Shown here: piece by piece, positions 15,681 through 16,469 of the stretch | How the letters are laid out: every line of letters starts with the position of its first letter | Numbering within the stretch: position 1 is the stretch's first letter | NCBI GenBank assembly: GCA_009885605.1 | Contig: VFKK01000049.1 | Location: 1-16,469, forward strand | Direction: 5' to 3' | Origin: Cyclobacteriaceae bacterium | GTDB lineage: Bacteria; Bacteroidota; Bacteroidia; Cytophagales; Cyclobacteriaceae | DNA length: 16,469 nt | The notes under the pieces: model-generated | What the model was told of the DNA's origin: nothing | What the model saw: the letters and a program-made list of their open reading frames with translations, nothing else | Databases searched by the model: none | Made by a program: the position numbers and the translations under genes

Positions 15681-15708
15681 AAAAAAAGCCTCCTGTTTGG
15701 GAGGCTTT
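15681..15708 (-). terminator. Rho-independent terminator after the 163-residue secreted protein gene
   Basis: A 9-bp perfect stem (15685-15693 with 15700-15708, AAAGCCTCC/GGAGGCTTT) has a 6-base loop. On the minus strand it enters a run of seven Ts (complement of 15681-15687). It lies 37 bp beyond the stop at 15745 and about 45 bp before the next gene's start, separating the two transcripts. Confidence 0.87.
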
Positions 15709-15744
15709 CTTTTTTCAATTCAAAATATGTCAACGGGAAGTGAT

Positions 15745-16236
15745 TTAAATCCCTGCTCCGTCATCTTTGGTTTTCAATGATTTAATAAGGCTATCCATTT
15801 TTTCTTTGGCAGCCGGATCTTCTTTAATAGCCTTGTTTACTTTGTTGTAGGTGGCAATTCCCAGGATTGTATCGTTTTTGATCAAACCTGTTTTATATTC
15901 TACCACGACTTGTTTCATGGATGCCAGGAAATCAAGAATTCCCTGATAGGCTACTTTTTCCTCAGGAGTCACGTTGATTGCAGTCATTTTTGCTTCATCA
16001 CCCCATGCAGCTTTGATTTCATTGTAACGAGCTCCGCCACCAAGCACCACATTATTGGTGATCATGTCGACGAGCTCTTTGTTTTTGCCTTCCACAAAAT
16101 CTGAAGTCATTACCTCAACTTTAGCGAATTTTGCCATTTCCTCTTCAGTAACGGCCTCTTCGACTGCTACTTCCTGTGCGTAAACGGTAAGTCCCAGAAA
16201 TGCGAAAAACGCCCAGAACAAGATTGATTTTTTCAT
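15745..16236 (-). CDS. Secreted small protein of unknown function
   Basis: A 163-residue protein with a signal peptide (MKKSILFWAFFAFLGLTVYA, cleavage before Q21). The mature part is highly charged, predicted helical, and has no cysteine. An acidic N-terminus (EVAVEEAVTEEEMAKFAKVE) leads to a distinctive central block GGGARYNEIKAAWGDEAKMT, then TPEEKVAYQGILDFLASMKQ and a lysine-rich C-terminus ending DDGAGI. The EEEMAKFAK...YNEI arrangement faintly recalls DUF4168-type secreted proteins, but I would not assign the family. It is flanked by its own terminator and a 175 bp upstream region with no recognisable promoter, so it is likely a single-gene unit. Probably a periplasmic or released soluble protein. 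Confidence 0.75.
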   Translation of the reverse strand: MKKSILFWAFFAFLGLTVYAQEVAVEEAVTEEEMAKFAKVEVMTSDFVEGKNKELVDMITNNVVLGGGARYNEIKAAWGDEAKMTAINVTPEEKVAYQGILDFLASMKQVVVEYKTGLIKNDTILGIATYNKVNKAIKEDPAAKEKMDSLIKSLKTKDDGAGI

Positions 16237-16411
16237 AGTTGGTAAATTTATAGTTTTGAACTCTGTCGATCCAATAAAGAAACCCGAGTCCTAAAAACCA
16301 AGTAAAAAATGTTCTTTTAGGATATTTTATGATAAGTGGTAAAGAAAAAAATTGAGGTAAGTTTTTTTGTCAATAAGAAAAACCCTTGGGAGAAATTGGT
16401 AAAAAGACTGA

Positions 16412-16469
16412 TTAATACCGAATCGCTTTTAATTCCTCGATCGTTGCAATCGGGTTGGCAGAACTAAAA
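16412..16469 (-). CDS. Possible C-terminal end of a gene entering from the right edge
   Basis: On the minus strand an open frame enters at the window edge and ends with TAA at 16412. The 18 visible residues are FSSANPIATIEELKAIRY. They look like a normal helical protein terminus and the position fits the upstream neighbour of the 163-residue gene. The stretch is too short to name a family, and it could be a chance frame. No terminator hairpin with a good stem follows it; CCCAAGGG (16383-16390) is only a short palindrome. Confidence 0.42.
   Translation of the reverse strand, partial: FSSANPIATIEELKAIRY

Noticed and set aside
16290..16321. Inverted repeat CCTAAAA...TTTTAGG upstream of the 163-residue gene
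   Set aside because: Seven AT-rich pairs around an 18-base loop is within chance expectation; no promoter is visible to relate it to.
1..16469. Mobile element, phage, CRISPR or defence system
   Set aside because: I looked for direct repeats, transposase or integrase motifs, tRNA-bordered sites and defence-type protein motifs and saw none; the genes are housekeeping or envelope genes of uniform style.

Overview
The window looks like a chromosomal segment from a member of the Bacteroidetes, most likely Cytophagales (Algoriphagus or a relative in Cyclobacteriaceae); the genus is an inference from protein style. The supporting signs are start sites without Shine-Dalgarno sequences, a textbook Bacteroidetes promoter (TTTG, 17 bp, TAnnTTTG) at 1453-1481, many short signal peptides ending in A-x-AQ or similar, a DUF2911 protein, and a GyrA of Bacteroidetes type. 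The DNA is moderately AT-rich and densely coding. I see no tRNA or rRNA gene, insertion sequence, phage gene, CRISPR array or defence island. It reads as ordinary vertically inherited chromosome.

Layout, left to right. (1) On the minus strand, holA (DNA polymerase III delta) is followed after 16 bp by the start of an exported, TPR-like protein that runs off the left edge. (2) On the plus strand, a cytoplasmic TPR protein has its own promoter and ends tail-to-tail, in a shared CTAG, with (3) a minus-strand pair: a GhrA-type D-2-hydroxyacid dehydrogenase and, 11 bp downstream, a tandem universal stress protein. (4) A divergent plus-strand gene encodes an exported DUF2911 protein and ends in a strong terminator. 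(5) A minus-strand cluster encodes a PagL-like outer-membrane protein, a large exported PIG-L deacetylase, a previously uncalled 34-residue single-span membrane protein starting at TTG, and a sodium:solute symporter. The last three are packed head to tail with a 4 bp ATGA overlap. (6) A minus-strand block holds an outer-membrane barrel-like protein with a C-terminal Cys/His motif, then gyrA, then an exported TPR protein closed by a strong terminator. (7) A minus-strand secreted 163-residue protein of unknown function follows. (8) The right edge may hold the last 18 codons of another minus-strand gene.

The genes fall into replication and topology (holA, gyrA), stress and redox housekeeping (Usp, hydroxyacid dehydrogenase), and envelope or nutrient handling. 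In the 5053-9323 cluster an exported deacetylase probably acts on an N-acetylated compound outside the cytoplasm and the symporter imports a solute; the link is inferred from gene order only. The best lead is the 34-residue membrane protein, a candidate small accessory subunit of the symporter. I found no clearly new multi-gene system.
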